Positions 6,813 through 7,759 of a stretch of DNA of 7,759 nt are shown in pieces. The translations under genes and the position numbers were made by a program. Under the pieces are notes generated by a model. That model worked only from the letters and a program-made list of their open reading frames with translations. It was not told the origin of the DNA and did not search any database. Every line of letters starts with the position of its first letter. The first letter of the stretch is position 1. The stretch comes from SYIM01 sp041182885 (GTDB lineage Bacteria; Pseudomonadota; Gammaproteobacteria; Burkholderiales; Burkholderiaceae_E): NCBI GenBank assembly GCA_049423065.1, contig JBMSQB010000131.1, positions 1 through 7,759 of the forward strand, written 5' to 3'.

Positions 6813-7613
6813 GTGAGCACGAAGGCGATCCACCTCGCAGGCGTGGGCAAGCACTTTGCCCGTGGCAAGAGCGTGACGCATGCGCTTGAAGCGATCGACC
6901 TCACCATCAAGGCAGGTGAATTCGTCGCGGTGGTGGGGCCATCAGGATGTGGCAAAAGTACCTTGATGCGGCTGGTTGCAGGACTGTTGCCGCCAAGCCA
7001 GGGAATCATCAGGTACGCGGACGAGATCGTGCGCGAGCCGCGACACGACACCGGTATCGTGTTCCAGAAAGCAAATCTGGTCCAATGGCGCAACGCGCTT
7101 GACAACGTCCTGCTGCAAATTGAGCTGCGCAACCTGAAAGTCCCCGAGTATCGAGCTCGCGCGGCTGCGCTTCTTGCCTCGCTTGGCCTTGAAGAGTTCA
7201 TGGATCGCTACCCCCACGAGCTTTCCGGCGGCATGCAACAGCGCGCCTCGATCGCGAGGGCGCTGGTGCATCGGCCAGACGTACTGCTGATGGACGAACC
7301 CTTCGGTGCTCTGGATGCGCTCACGCGTGAGCAGGTGCGCATCGACCTTGAAGCGCTCTGGCTGCGCGACCGTATGACCGTCATGTTCATCACCCACAGC
7401 GTTGACGAGGCTGTGCTGCTTGCCGATCGGGTGGTGGTCATGTCGGCGCGCCCCGGGCGGATCGACCGCGTTCTTCAGGTCGATCTGTCACGACCGCGCG
7501 GTCTGGCCGCACGCCGTTCGCCAGCTTTCACCGAGTTGGTCGACGCGATCACACAGGAATTTCTAGCGCGTGGGGTGCTCGACGACCACCGCACACGTGC
7601 GCTGCTGGGGTAA
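6813..7613 (+). CDS. ABC transporter ATP-binding protein, NitT/TauT (SsuB/TauB-like) family
   Basis: This 266-residue cytoplasmic subunit powers the importer. The nucleotide-binding parts are complete: Walker A GPSGCGKST at 42-50, the Q-loop Gln85 in VFQKANL, the signature LSGGMQQR at 137-144, Walker B VLLMDEP at 157-163, the D-loop GALD and the switch His195 in ITHSVDEA. SARPGRI (211-217) is typical of the SsuB/TauB group. The start is GTG at 6813, which matches the expected family N-terminus; the ribosome-binding site is weak. It begins 28 bases after the binding-protein stop and is the last recognisable gene of the operon. Confidence 0.95.
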   Translation: MSTKAIHLAGVGKHFARGKSVTHALEAIDLTIKAGEFVAVVGPSGCGKSTLMRLVAGLLPPSQGIIRYADEIVREPRHDTGIVFQKANLVQWRNALDNVLLQIELRNLKVPEYRARAAALLASLGLEEFMDRYPHELSGGMQQRASIARALVHRPDVLLMDEPFGALDALTREQVRIDLEALWLRDRMTVMFITHSVDEAVLLADRVVVMSARPGRIDRVLQVDLSRPRGLAARRSPAFTELVDAITQEFLARGVLDDHRTRALLG

Positions 7614-7759
7614 GTTGGGCTGGACACGCGGGTCGAAGTCGAGCGCTCAATCAGTGACCCGCCGGCAGGGTTGATGGCGAACCTCCACAAATAGGCGCTC
7701 CGGCAGGCGCGCCCCGAAGCCGGGATCGTGATCCTGACCGCTCGAGTCGGGTTGGCCGA
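7614..7759. other. Downstream flank without a recognisable gene
   Basis: These 146 bases hold no gene I can support. A 7-bp inverted repeat pairs GCGGGTC (7628-7634) with GACCCGC (7656-7662) across a 21-base loop that contains the palindrome GAGCGCTC (7641-7648). No T-run follows, so it is a weak terminator candidate at most. After the ATPase stop the same frame stays open to a TAG at about 7689-7691. The minus strand is open from the window edge into the ATPase gene, but the translation shows no domain I recognise. Confidence 0.4.

Noticed and set aside
7475..7690. Minus-strand open frame at the right end
   Set aside because: It starts with a non-ATG codon, runs antisense into the ATPase gene and shows no recognisable domain.
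7694..7713. GGCGC/GCGCC repeat after the ATPase as a terminator
   Set aside because: The stem is only 5 bp, overlaps the simple palindrome GGCGCGCC and is not followed by a T-run.

Overview
The window is high-GC, tightly packed bacterial DNA. Codon use, the protein families present and the operon style (NitT/TauT-type ABC transporter, IclR regulator, acyl-CoA ligase) fit a betaproteobacterium such as a member of Burkholderiales or Rhodocyclales. That placement is an inference from style; no marker gene is present. There are seven protein genes and no RNA gene, CRISPR array or mobile element that I can support.

Left part (1-2420): the 3' part of a probably exported dienelactone-hydrolase-family enzyme on the plus strand runs convergently into an acyl-CoA synthetase on the minus strand. 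A nested GC-rich hairpin lies in the 89-base gap between their stop codons. Middle (2421-2889): a 469-base non-coding divergent region separates the acyl-CoA synthetase from the plus-strand unit. It holds a perfect 17-bp inverted repeat and a consensus -35 hexamer.

Right part (2890-7613): five plus-strand genes follow. The first is an unusual three-domain protein with two ferredoxin-like (dimeric alpha/beta barrel) domains and a C-terminal four-histidine cupin. Next come an IclR-type regulator and a complete ABC importer in the order permease, periplasmic binding protein, ATPase. The regulator has its own promoter-operator: a TTGACA box overlaps the stop codon of the cupin gene, and a perfect 25-bp palindrome covers the -10 region, the predicted transcription start and the ribosome-binding site. 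The regulator and permease genes overlap by four bases, so this site should control both the regulator and the transporter.

Working model (inference): the IclR protein senses a small organic acid or its derivative and represses its own gene and the importer until the substrate is present. The importer brings the acid in, the divergent acyl-CoA synthetase activates it to a CoA thioester, and the cupin fusion and the hydrolase act on related intermediates. The substrate cannot be read from the sequence. The least described elements are the double-ferredoxin-cupin fusion and the compact nested operator.
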